A DNA stretch of 26,617 bases, taken from assembly GCA_945861125.1 (NCBI GenBank), contig CAMASZ010000001.1:1-26617 (forward strand), given 5' to 3'. The position numbers were made by a program, and so were the translations under genes. Shown in pieces: positions 8,812 to 15,508 of the stretch. Within the stretch, counting starts at the first letter, position 1. Each line of letters opens with the position of its first letter. Source of the stretch: Rickettsia typhi. Its GTDB lineage: Bacteria; Pseudomonadota; Alphaproteobacteria; Rickettsiales; UBA1997. Below the pieces are notes generated by a model. That model saw only the letters and a program-made list of their open reading frames with translations, was not told where the DNA came from and did not search any database.

Positions 8812-9288
8812 ATGGAAAAATTTCAAATTACAAAACAAGGTTATGAAAAATTAAAATCTCAAATTGAGAATTTAAAAAATATTGAAAGACCAAATATTAT
8901 AAAACAAATTGCAGTGGCTCGCGAACTTGGAGATTTACGCGAAAATGCTGAATATCAAACGGCAAAAGATAGACAAGGTTTTATCGAGGCACAAATTTCT
9001 GATCTTGAAGATAAATTTTTACGTGCTGAGATTGTTGATATATCAAATGAAAAAAGTACTAAAATAAAATTTGGAGCAACTGTAACCTTAGAAAATACGA
9101 CTAACAATAAAAGATTTGCATATAAAATTGTAAGTGAATTTGAATCAGATATTGATAGTGGCTTGATTTCTAATGTGTCTCCGGTTGCAAGAGCTCTAAT
9201 TGGTAAAGAAGCTGGAGATGAAGTAGAAATAAAAACACCAAGTGGAATAATTTCTTATGAAATAATTGCAGTTGATTATAAGTTGTAG
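8812..9288 (+). CDS. greA: Transcription elongation factor GreA
   Basis: GreA enters the RNA polymerase secondary channel and stimulates cleavage of backtracked transcripts. At 158 residues it has the usual length. The N-terminal coiled coil carries the diagnostic segment VARELGDLRENAEYQTAKD, with the acidic tip needed for cleavage, and the C-terminal FKBP-like domain ends SPVARALIGKEAGDEVEI. It starts 18 bp after ahcY and is probably the last gene of the run that begins with prs; no strong hairpin terminator was found after it. Confidence 0.96.
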   Translation: MEKFQITKQGYEKLKSQIENLKNIERPNIIKQIAVARELGDLRENAEYQTAKDRQGFIEAQISDLEDKFLRAEIVDISNEKSTKIKFGATVTLENTTNNKRFAYKIVSEFESDIDSGLISNVSPVARALIGKEAGDEVEIKTPSGIISYEIIAVDYKL

Positions 9289-9426
9289 TTAGTAATTAGT
9301 TTGATTTAAAAAATTAAGTGGAAAAATATTTTTAGATTTTTAAAAATTGTTTAGCGTTATACAGAATTATTTTTTGAATCAAATAATTTCAAAATGAGAA
9401 TATTTATTTTTTTTAAATAAAATAAT

Positions 9427-9455
9427 TTGACATGTAACTAAATAACAATAATTCT
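9427..9455 (+). promoter_or_regulatory. Possible promoter of the pilin gene
   Basis: A perfect -35 box TTGACA lies at 9427-9432, but the best -10 at the proper distance is only AATTCT or TAATTC near 9449-9455. A second -10-like TATACT at 9527-9532 lies 7 bp before the pilin ATG and would give a leaderless message, but lacks a -35. A small hairpin AATTCT-caaaa-AGAATT lies between the two (9467-9483). Confidence 0.3.
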
Positions 9456-9539
9456 ATCTGATAAATAATTCTCAAAAAGAATTTCCAATCAAGTTTCCTA
9501 ACAAAAAATATTAATATAAAATTTATTATACTAAAGTTT

Positions 9540-10244
9540 ATGAAAAAAAATTTTTCTTCTAAAAAATCAGCTTTCTCACTAATAGAGCTTTCTATTGTGT
9601 TGATAATTATAGGTTTGTTGATTGCCGGTATTACTGGTGGTGCTAGTTTAATTAAAAGCTCTGAAATGCGTTCGGTAATGGGTGAGGCAAGAGGCTATTC
9701 CGTTGCTGTAAATGCTTTCTTTACTCAATTTGATGCTCTTCCTGGCGATATCTCAATTGCTACCGGATCTGTGAATAACATAACTGGTAACGCAAACGGT
9801 CAAATCCAGTATGGTACTGGAGAAGGTGTTGACGCTTGGTTTGATTTAAGAAATACTGGTGCTATTGATAACACTCTGACATACCTTGCGATTTCTGGAG
9901 CACAAGCGCCAGGAACAAACATACCAGGTTCAAAAGTTAAGTCTGCAGGATGGGCGTTTGACTACAACAGTACAACAACATTCAATGTCGTTGTCCTTAC
10001 CGGTACCACTGTTGCAGCTGATGCTACTAACACTCTTGTTAATGGAACTATCAAAAGTTCTGTGGCCATAACCGCTGCTGATGCCGCTTCAATAGATTCA
10101 AAAGCTGATAATGGTATAGCTAACTCTGGAAATATTCAAGGAATTAACGTTACTGGTACAGACTGTTTCAACGGTACTGCTTACAGCGTTGCAAACTCTG
10201 GTAAAAGATGTCCATTACAGTTCCGTGTTGATGTGAGTTCGTAA
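9540..10244 (+). CDS. Type IV pilin-like protein (prepilin)
   Basis: The 234-residue product has a class III signal peptide. A basic leader (MKKNFSSKKSA) is followed by the prepilin core FSLIELSIVLIIIGLLIAG. Cleavage would fall before F12, giving mature Glu5 at E16, the residue needed for pilus assembly. The -1 residue is Ala rather than the usual Gly. The rest is a small-residue- and Thr/Asn-rich globular domain. Two C-terminal cysteines (C in GTDCFNG and C in GKRCPLQF) probably form the disulfide-bonded loop typical of pilins. Base composition is richer in G+C than its neighbours, which is common in highly expressed surface proteins. It stands alone with its own terminator. Which fibre it builds cannot be told from this window. 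Confidence 0.8.
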   Translation: MKKNFSSKKSAFSLIELSIVLIIIGLLIAGITGGASLIKSSEMRSVMGEARGYSVAVNAFFTQFDALPGDISIATGSVNNITGNANGQIQYGTGEGVDAWFDLRNTGAIDNTLTYLAISGAQAPGTNIPGSKVKSAGWAFDYNSTTTFNVVVLTGTTVAADATNTLVNGTIKSSVAITAADAASIDSKADNGIANSGNIQGINVTGTDCFNGTAYSVANSGKRCPLQFRVDVSS

Positions 10245-10272
10245 AACCCTTTAGTATTAATTTAAATTTTTT

Positions 10273-10310
10273 ATACCCTTACTACATTATTTGTAGTAAG
10301 GGTATTTTAT
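10273..10310 (+). terminator. Rho-independent terminator of the pilin gene
   Basis: A perfect 13-bp stem (10273-10285 with 10293-10305; ATACCCTTACTAC) closes a 7-nt loop and is followed by a T-rich run. It lies 28 bp after the pilin stop. It is the strongest terminator in the window, consistent with a monocistronic and abundant pilin message. Confidence 0.85.
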
Positions 10311-10319
10311 TTTGTATCT

Positions 10320-10610
10320 ATGGAAGAAAGATTATCGAATTCATTAATAAAATTTTTGGTGCCAGTATTGTCACTGTATGGTATCTTCTTCTTATGCGAT
10401 ACATTTTTTATTAGTGGCTTATTTGCAATAGTATCATTTCTGGTTATAGCTTCCTTTGTTGTAATAATTTACTTATTTGGCAATGCTTCTTTTGTATATT
10501 TAGATAAGTTATTTTACCTAGAAATTTTATTATTTTTATTTTCAATATTTTTTGCCATTTATTTGATTGTAATATTTCTATCTATAACTGGTTCTTTTTA
10601 TATTTACTAA
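10320..10610 (+). CDS. Small hydrophobic membrane protein of unknown function
   Basis: A 96-residue product with three predicted membrane segments (about residues 10-32, 33-54 and 66-90) and little else. The ATG lies 10 bp after the pilin terminator, so it needs read-through or a promoter hidden in the T-rich tail; no Shine-Dalgarno is visible. The first half (FLVPVLSLYGIFFL) faintly recalls MnhB-type antiporter subunits, but the diagnostic PGGGF motif is absent, so I do not assign it. The uninterrupted frame and start are the main evidence for a gene. Confidence 0.45.
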   Translation: MEERLSNSLIKFLVPVLSLYGIFFLCDTFFISGLFAIVSFLVIASFVVIIYLFGNASFVYLDKLFYLEILLFLFSIFFAIYLIVIFLSITGSFYIY

Positions 10611-10683
10611 AATATCTCTGCACAATTATGTTTGCAAAGTTTTTGGATTGATTTTGAAGCGCTTTCTAAGCATCTTTGTGTCC

Positions 10684-10892
10684 AATACCATTTCCAGAAT
10701 TAAACTAATCACACCTACAAATTCCAAAAACAATATCATTTGTTAATTTACTTACAAATTCACAAACATTATTTTGAAGATTTTCCAAAGTTTCAAACAA
10801 TTGTATGAGTAAATTTGGTTAATAATTTACTTATATTAATCTGTTAAAATAATTTATAAAAGTGTGATTAGTTTAATTATGGAAATGGTATT
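10684..10892. mobile_element. Internally deleted IS630-type element with 31-bp inverted repeats
   Basis: The ends AATACCATTTCCAGAATTAA at 10684 and their complement ending at 10892 form a 31-bp inverted repeat with a single mismatch. The 147 bp between them hold the last 30 or so codons of an IS630-type transposase on the minus strand. It therefore looks like a full insertion sequence shrunk to its two ends plus the gene's tail. The same end sequence ATACCATTTC caps the IS630 fragment at 26098. Confidence 0.65.
10705..10815 (-). pseudogene. IS630-type transposase remnant (C-terminus only)
   Basis: The minus-strand frame reads LFETLENLQNNVCEFVSKL then TNDIVFGICRCD and stops inside the left inverted repeat. 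It aligns by eye with the C-terminal segment VFETLTELENLVCKFVRNL of the transposase fragment at 26106. An in-frame TAA a few codons upstream of the match shows it is dead. None of the catalytic DDE residues remain. Confidence 0.6.
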
Positions 10893-10917
10893 ATTCATTC
10901 GCGCTAAAGCGAGCGAA

Positions 10918-11047
10918 ACGAACCTCGGCCGTATCGATATAAGACTTCATTTTTTAAAGATTTTTATCTTAAAAATCGTGTCGTTGCCATAGGGCACGAC
11001 TGGCAAAAATATTTTCTTATAATTTTATTTAAAGATGGGATTTGGTA
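10918..11047. mobile_element. MITE family B, truncated and diverged copy
   Basis: The right part of the 204-bp MITE seen complete at 14491. From 10945 onwards it shares the hairpin-forming core, the near-palindrome GTCGTTGCCATAGGGCACGAC (about 10979-10999) and the right terminal repeat ATTTAAAGATGGGATTTGGTA. Similarity upstream fades around 10918. The left terminal repeat is absent, replaced by an unexplained G+C-richer stretch (10896-10935) that abuts the IS630 remnant. It is the most diverged of the three copies. Confidence 0.65.
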
Positions 11048-11060
11048 TTAGATTTAAAAA

Positions 11061-11705
11061 TTATATTTCTGAAGGTCTTACTATATCTGTTGCAAAATGT
11101 TTTATCCCTAATTTTGAAAGCTCTCTAATTCTATTAATGTCATTTACAGTCCAAGCTAGAATCTGTATTTCTCTGAATAAATTAATATTTTTTTGATTAA
11201 TTATTTTATGATCTATTGATAAAAAATTGATTTTATTTAAGTTGGCAAATTTTCTTAATTCTTTAATTTGTTTTGAGTTATCACAAACAATTACTAATTT
11301 TGTTTTTTTTGAAAAGGTTGAGGTTATATTGTGGAAGATCTCTTTTAAATTTGAATATTTGGTTATGTATGGAGCGAAATATAATTTTTCATATTTAATA
11401 TTTGCTTTATTTATATCTTTTTTTAGTAATGTTAAAATTTTTTTGACATTTTTTAAATTCATATTTTTAAAATCAAGCCAATATTCAAGATCATTACCAT
11501 AGATTAAGAATTCATTAAACCTATTTAGTTGGTTTGAAGTTTTTAATTTGGGTTTATCATGGTTTATTAGTAATTCATTTTTAAATAACCATATATCAAA
11601 TTCAACTGCTCTAAAGTTATTTTTAAATGCATTTTTAATGCTTTTCAATGAATTTTGAGGAATTAATTTTGTGTGATAACCTCTGTGAGCAAATAACTTA
11701 ATCAT
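11061..11705 (-). CDS. Glycerophosphodiester phosphodiesterase (GDPD family)
   Basis: Predicted to hydrolyse glycerophosphodiesters to glycerol 3-phosphate and an alcohol, salvaging phospholipid head groups. The 214-residue protein starts with AHRGYH (catalytic H7, R8), then QNSLKSI in the place of the family PENT motif, the metal ligands E35 and D37 in VEFDIW, and the second catalytic histidine H49 in LLINHDK. The C-terminal strands ILAWTVND and HFATDIVRPSEI close the TIM barrel. It is slightly short for the family (usually 240 or more). No signal peptide is seen, so the enzyme is likely cytoplasmic and UgpQ-like. Its start codon is only 5 bp from that of the divergent cutA. Confidence 0.85.
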   Translation of the reverse strand: MIKLFAHRGYHTKLIPQNSLKSIKNAFKNNFRAVEFDIWLFKNELLINHDKPKLKTSNQLNRFNEFLIYGNDLEYWLDFKNMNLKNVKKILTLLKKDINKANIKYEKLYFAPYITKYSNLKEIFHNITSTFSKKTKLVIVCDNSKQIKELRKFANLNKINFLSIDHKIINQKNINLFREIQILAWTVNDINRIRELSKLGIKHFATDIVRPSEI

Positions 11706-11710
11706 ATTTT

Positions 11711-12034
11711 ATGAAAAATTATATTATTATCGAAACTACTTATCCAAATAAATCTAAAGCTAAAGATTTAATAAGCGATATTATTGGTAAAAGACTTGCT
11801 AGCTGTATACAGCTCACTGAAATTGAATCCAATTATATTTGGCAAGAAAAAATTATAAATGAAAAAGAAATATTGCTGAGAATAAAAACCACCAAATCTA
11901 ATTGTGATAAAATTTCAAAAATAATAAAATCATCACATCCTTATCAAATACCTGAAATAGTAGTAATTAATTTTATATCAAATAATAAAGATTATTCAGA
12001 TTGGATGAGTCTAAATTTACTAGATAATAAATAA
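11711..12034 (+). CDS. cutA: Divalent-cation tolerance protein CutA
   Basis: CutA1 is a small trimeric, ferredoxin-like fold protein linked to copper tolerance; its real function is unsettled. The 107-residue length is standard. Conserved parts are the first strand and helix (TTYPNKSKAKDLISDII), KRLASCIQL with the conserved Cys, ESNYIWQEKI with the invariant Trp, and the HPYQIPEIVVI segment. The gene is divergent from the GDPD gene with 5 bp between start codons, leaving no room for a promoter or Shine-Dalgarno outside coding sequence. Confidence 0.92.
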   Translation: MKNYIIIETTYPNKSKAKDLISDIIGKRLASCIQLTEIESNYIWQEKIINEKEILLRIKTTKSNCDKISKIIKSSHPYQIPEIVVINFISNNKDYSDWMSLNLLDNK

Positions 12035-12493
12035 AGCTAGTAATTAAAATAATAATTTTTATTCTATTGTTTACTAAATAAATATCCTTAAGTTAGCTTT
12101 GTGCTTATAGTTTTTATAAAACTTAAATAAACTTGAGTATATAGGTATCCTCCAAAAATAAGATCTGGAGCTAGTGCCTAAGGAGAAATAAAAATATATC
12201 AAATCATAAGATTCAATTTACATTTTATTTGTATTGAATTGGTTATGATATAGATGGACAGTTTTTAAATTTGTTAATTTTCTATGAATGCGCTATCGCA
12301 AATCAACTTTCTCATTGAATTTTTTAATTCTAGTTTTTTAAGATGCCAACATGCTTGATTTTAAAAATCTTTTAAAAAGTCTAGAATCGTAAAATCTTCT
12401 TAAAAAATTGACTTGTGGTTGTGCTAAGATACATATTGTTACTTTAATTATAATTTAATTATCTTGTCCTCAATTACAAATAAAAGAGGCGAA
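12035..12493 (+). promoter_or_regulatory. 459-bp gene-free leader region upstream of rne
   Basis: No convincing ORF was found here. It holds a long imperfect inverted repeat at 12195-12252 (TATATCA..., loop around 12222) and a smaller fold near 12142-12185 where TAGG and CTCC can pair with GGAG and CCTA. A possible promoter TTGACT at 12408-12413 has weak -10 candidates near 12430-12437. In enterobacteria the rne leader is long, structured and used for autoregulation by RNase E; a comparable role here is inference only. An unrecognised small RNA is an alternative. Confidence 0.35.
12485..12489 (+). promoter_or_regulatory. Ribosome binding site that fixes the rne start
   Basis: AGAGG lies 4 bp before the ATG at 12494. 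The frame is open to a TTG at 12464, but this motif and the loss of family similarity before residue TNKIILIDAA favour 12494. Confidence 0.6.
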
Positions 12494-14458
12494 ATGACAA
12501 ACAAAATAATATTAATTGATGCGGCGCATCAAGAAGAAAAGCGTATTGCGGTTCTAGAAAATGGAGTTCTTCAAGATTTTGATCGAGAAGCTATAGCGAT
12601 AAAGCAAATAAAGGGAAACATATATTTATCAAGAGTAACCAGAATTGAACCATCTTTGCAAGCTTGTTTTGTTGATTATGGTTCTGATAGACACGGCTTC
12701 TTACCCTTTGCCGATATTCATCCTGACTATTACCAAATATCCGAAACTGAGAGACAAAAATTACGTGATTTAAACAGCAATCTTAATAATAACAAGAATG
12801 ATGACGAAGATCAAAGTCATTACAACCCTCAAGTTAATAAAACGCCAGAATTAAATTCTGAAGAATATAATGATGAATCAATAACAACAGGATCGTATTC
12901 TGTTGAAGAAGAGGTTGTAGGGTATAGAGGCAACATTCATAATATTTATAAGAGATATCAAATCCAAGATGTTATAAAATCTGGTCAGTTAATACTTATC
13001 CAAGTTGTTAAAGAAGAAAGGGGAAATAAGGGTGCTTCGATGACAACCTATATTTCAATCGCAGGTAAATATTGCGTCTTAATGGCCAATACTCCAAATA
13101 AAGGAGGCGTATCTAAAAAAGTTGATAACTTTCGTGATCGTAAGAATCTTAAGTCAATTTTAAACGAAGTTAATTTAGGGGCTGATCAGTCAATAATAAT
13201 AAGAACTGCCGGCGTTGGGAAGAGGCCAGAAGAAATAAAAAGAGATTGTGAATACTTGAATAGGCTATGGGAAAATATTAAAGAAGCCGTTACCAACTCT
13301 AAATCTCCAACTTTTATTCACGCCGAAGACGATGTAATCAGAAGATGTATAAGAGATATTTATAACGAAAATGTTAGTGAAGTTGTGGTTGAAGGTAATG
13401 AAGCTTATAGCGTGGTAATGAGTTTTGTAAAGCTCACCATGCCAAATATTGCGCATAATATTAAAATCTACGATGAAAGAGTTCCGATATTTAATAAATT
13501 TAGAGTTGAACAGCAAATAAATTCTTTATATGAAAAACAAATTAATCTGCCATCTGGTGGATCTATAGTGATTGATCATACAGAAGCTTTAGTGGCAATT
13601 GATGTTAATTCTGGAAGAGCCACTAAAGAAAGTGGTGTTGAGGAAACTGCATATAATACCAATCTAGAAGCTGTTAAAGAAATTGCTCGTCAGCTTAGAT
13701 TGAGAGATCTTGCTGGTTTAATTGTAATTGATTTTATTGATATGTATGATCAAAAAAATCGTCGCAACATTGAAAGGGCTCTAAGAGATGAGTTGCAGAA
13801 TGACAGAGCAAGAATACAGTTGGGTAGAATTAGTGTTTTTGGCTTGCTGGAAATGTCGCGTCAACGTCTTGGAGCTAGCTTCTTTGAAACTATTACTGAG
13901 CCTTGTAAAAGTTGTGGTGGAACTGGGTATATTCGTTCTGTTGAAATTCTTGCGGTTAGTATTTTAAGAGCGATACGTTATGCTTGTTCTGATAAACAGG
14001 CTGGTGTCATATATATATATACCAGTCCAGAAACAATTTCTTACATTATGAACTTTAAAAAAGCAGAAATAATTTCCACTGAAAAAAATTATAATGTTCA
14101 TATTTTTATGCATCCTGATTCTGAAGTGGGTTCGCAAGGTTTTAATATTAAAAAAAGAAAATCTCTATCAGATGATGAAAGAAGAGAAATAGAAATGCAG
14201 GTAAAAACCGGCAAAGTTAATCAACTAGAAATTCAAAAAAATTATTTTGAGAGTTTTGGTGAAGAGGAAAAAGTTAGTCATCATAACAATGATCACCATC
14301 ATAATCATCGTCATAATAATAGTGGAAATTGGAATAATAAAAAATCTCATCACGATAAAAAAAGAAACCGCTATGATAAAAAAAGATTTGATAATGGGAA
14401 TTTGGAAAAGAAGAAAAAATCTTTTTTAGATTCTTTGCTTTTTTTTCGCAAAGATTAA
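12494..14458 (+). CDS. rne: Ribonuclease E/G
   Basis: Endoribonuclease that starts mRNA decay and processes rRNA and tRNA precursors. The 654-residue protein has the N-terminal S1/RNase H region with an acidic, Asn-rich insertion (about residues 95-140), the AMTTYISIAGKY-like segment near residue 180, and the DNase I-like catalytic core. The metal-binding aspartates are D370 (AIDVNSG) and D413 (VIDFIDM), 43 apart as in E. coli RNase E. The zinc-link cysteines C471 and C474 (CKSCGGTG) sit 101 residues after D370, again matching E. coli. The tail after about residue 590 is short, His/Asn/Lys-rich and ends LLFFRKD. It lacks the long degradosome scaffold, so this may be RNase E reduced to its catalytic half or an RNase G-like form. 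Confidence 0.92.
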   Translation: MTNKIILIDAAHQEEKRIAVLENGVLQDFDREAIAIKQIKGNIYLSRVTRIEPSLQACFVDYGSDRHGFLPFADIHPDYYQISETERQKLRDLNSNLNNNKNDDEDQSHYNPQVNKTPELNSEEYNDESITTGSYSVEEEVVGYRGNIHNIYKRYQIQDVIKSGQLILIQVVKEERGNKGASMTTYISIAGKYCVLMANTPNKGGVSKKVDNFRDRKNLKSILNEVNLGADQSIIIRTAGVGKRPEEIKRDCEYLNRLWENIKEAVTNSKSPTFIHAEDDVIRRCIRDIYNENVSEVVVEGNEAYSVVMSFVKLTMPNIAHNIKIYDERVPIFNKFRVEQQINSLYEKQINLPSGGSIVIDHTEALVAIDVNSGRATKESGVEETAYNTNLEAVKEIARQLRLRDLAGLIVIDFIDMYDQKNRRNIERALRDELQNDRARIQLGRISVFGLLEMSRQRLGASFFETITEPCKSCGGTGYIRSVEILAVSILRAIRYACSDKQAGVIYIYTSPETISYIMNFKKAEIISTEKNYNVHIFMHPDSEVGSQGFNIKKRKSLSDDERREIEMQVKTGKVNQLEIQKNYFESFGEEEKVSHHNNDHHHNHRHNNSGNWNNKKSHHDKKRNRYDKKRFDNGNLEKKKKSFLDSLLFFRKD

Positions 14459-14490
14459 ATATAAAAAACGTTATAAATTATAAGGGCTAA

Positions 14491-14694
14491 TATCAAATCC
14501 AATCTTTAAATATTCAATAGGATATTAAAATTCTAACTTCATATTTTTGGTAAAAAAATCTTCAAAAAGCCTCAGCTCTATGGATATACAGCTTCATTTT
14601 TTAAAGATTTTTATCACCAAAATCGTGTCGTTGCCCTAGGGCACGACTGGCAAAAATATTTTGTTATAATTTGATTTAAAGATGGGATTTGGTA
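14491..14694. mobile_element. MITE family B, complete copy downstream of rne
   Basis: A 204-bp non-coding element runs from TATCAAATCCAATCTTTAAA to ATTTAAAGATGGGATTTGGTA (inverted ends, with two changes in the left end), with TA outside the right end. Inside are a self-complementary core (GGTAAAAAAATCTTC paired with the complement near 14598-14615), AGCTCTAT/ATACAGCT, and a near-perfect palindrome GTCGTTGCCCTAGGGCACGAC (14628-14648). It begins 33 bp after the rne stop. It is about 97% identical over 149 bp to the copy at the right window edge. Ends and target site point to mobilisation by an IS630/Tc1-type transposase. Confidence 0.8.
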
Positions 14695-14698
14695 TAAT
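14690..14698 (+). promoter_or_regulatory. Outward extended -10 motif at MITE right end
   Basis: TGGTATAAT again arises where the terminal repeat (ending TGGTA) meets flanking TAAT, identical to the motif before recF. Here no plus-strand gene follows for more than 600 bp, so it has no evident target. Confidence 0.25.
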
Positions 14699-14769
14699 TC
14701 ACACAAAATAAACCAGCCACTAACACTAGAAAACACTAGCTGTAATACAAGATAATAACAAGAAAATAA

Positions 14770-15198
14770 TCAAGGGAAACTACAAAAATTTAAATGAATT
14801 TCTAAATGGGATTTGCGACAGGGCCATACGCTATCAATAGCAATTTTTTTGAAGTAATGAAAAAATTGTATTCTTCCAGAGCCCTTACATTTTCCAATTC
14901 CTTCAATACCAAGACCATCTTTATACGAAGTATCTTTTGTAAGAAAGGCTTTAACTTGCTCATCTCCAAGTCCGACTCCATTATCAAAACATTTTAACGA
15001 AAAATTTATTTCGTTCTGACCAGAATCTTCATCAAAAAAATCCACCTAAAATGAAACATTGAGATCCGATACATCTCCAAATCTAGCCCTTCTAATAAGA
15101 AATGAATCTATCGTATTTGAGAAGAGTTCATCAATAACGACATAGTGGCTAGTATTGATTTTTGTATTCTTTAGGCTCCCCATTATATCTAGTGTCAT
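14770..15198 (-). pseudogene. Broken GHKL-type ATPase gene (HATPase_c_3-like)
   Basis: The minus-strand frame from ATG at 15196-15198 reads 50 codons, hits TAG at 15046-15048 and continues in the same frame to 14770. Together the two halves form the N-terminal half of a GHKL (Hsp90/MORC-like) ATPase: N-box E24-x3-N28-x2-D31 in IDELFSNTIDSF, the D-x-G-x-G motif in CFDNGVGL, then TKDTSYKDGLGIEGIGKCKG with the glycine-rich lid. After IAIDSVW the resemblance ends and the rest of the protein is missing. A single point mutation of a sense codon (for example CAG or GAG) plus a 3' deletion explains the structure. Such ATPases occur in bacterial defence loci, which fits the neighbours. Confidence 0.65.
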
Positions 15199-15281
15199 GT
15201 AATTAAACTATTAAGTATTTCAAAGAAATCTTCTGCATTATTGTTGATAATAAACTTTATTGCATTTTCTTCTATTTTCCA
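15195..15281 (-). pseudogene. Possible 3' remnant of a gene upstream of the ATPase
   Basis: An open minus-strand frame without a start reads EENAIKFIINNNAEDFFEIL then NSLIT and ends in TGA at 15195-15197, overlapping the ATPase ATG as ATGA. Such an overlap is typical of operon partners, so this may be the surviving tail of a second gene. The fragment is too short to identify and could be chance. Confidence 0.25.
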
Positions 15282-15302
15282 TTATTTTCTTTAATCTTCG
15301 TC

Positions 15303-15308
15303 TATAAT
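15303..15308 (+). promoter_or_regulatory. -10 box of the probable defence-operon promoter
   Basis: A perfect TATAAT sits 20 bp before the first plus-strand gene of the island. No good -35 box occurs at 16-18 bp upstream. Transcription would start near 15315, giving a leader of about 14 nt. Confidence 0.4.
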
Positions 15309-15328
15309 TACAAATTTTTATCAATTTT

Positions 15329-15469
15329 ATGGCAAAAAAATCCAACACGGTTTCGCAAAATAGATCAGGAAAAACTGGTCGCTTTGTAACGGAAAAATAT
15401 GCAAAAGCACATCCATCAACCACTGTAACAGAAAAAAACAAAAAACCGTCAGGCAGTAAAAAGAAGTAA
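15329..15469 (+). CDS. Small basic protein at the head of the type I R-M operon
   Basis: A 46-residue, Lys-rich product containing RSGKTGRFVTEKYAKAHPST, followed by a basic tail PSGSKKK. I recall very similar small proteins directly upstream of type I restriction genes and regulators in other bacteria, but no function is known to me. It could bind nucleic acid, given its charge. The frame is closed by TAA 39 bp before the HTH gene. No Shine-Dalgarno is evident, and a leader of about 14 nt is expected from the TATAAT upstream. The conserved GRFVTEKYAK segment is the main reason to call it a gene. Confidence 0.65.
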   Translation: MAKKSNTVSQNRSGKTGRFVTEKYAKAHPSTTVTEKNKKPSGSKKK

Positions 15470-15508
15470 ATCCAATTTTTATTTTAGCTCCAAAAATGGG
15501 CTTGTGTT

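Noticed and set aside
10320..10610. MnhB antiporter subunit
   Set aside because: Only general hydrophobicity and a short N-terminal likeness; the PGGGF motif is missing.
14247..14429. Ile-rich 60-aa plus-strand ORF in the rne tail
   Set aside because: Produced by the low-complexity His/Asn codons of rne read in another frame.
14806..14997. 63-aa plus-strand ORF opposite the ATPase remnant
   Set aside because: It is the complement of the recognisable GHKL motifs and shows no features of its own.
15046..15048. TAG in the GHKL ATPase as pyrrolysine or programmed read-through
   Set aside because: No sign of a recoding context, and the C-terminal half of the gene is also missing, so simple decay is the better explanation.
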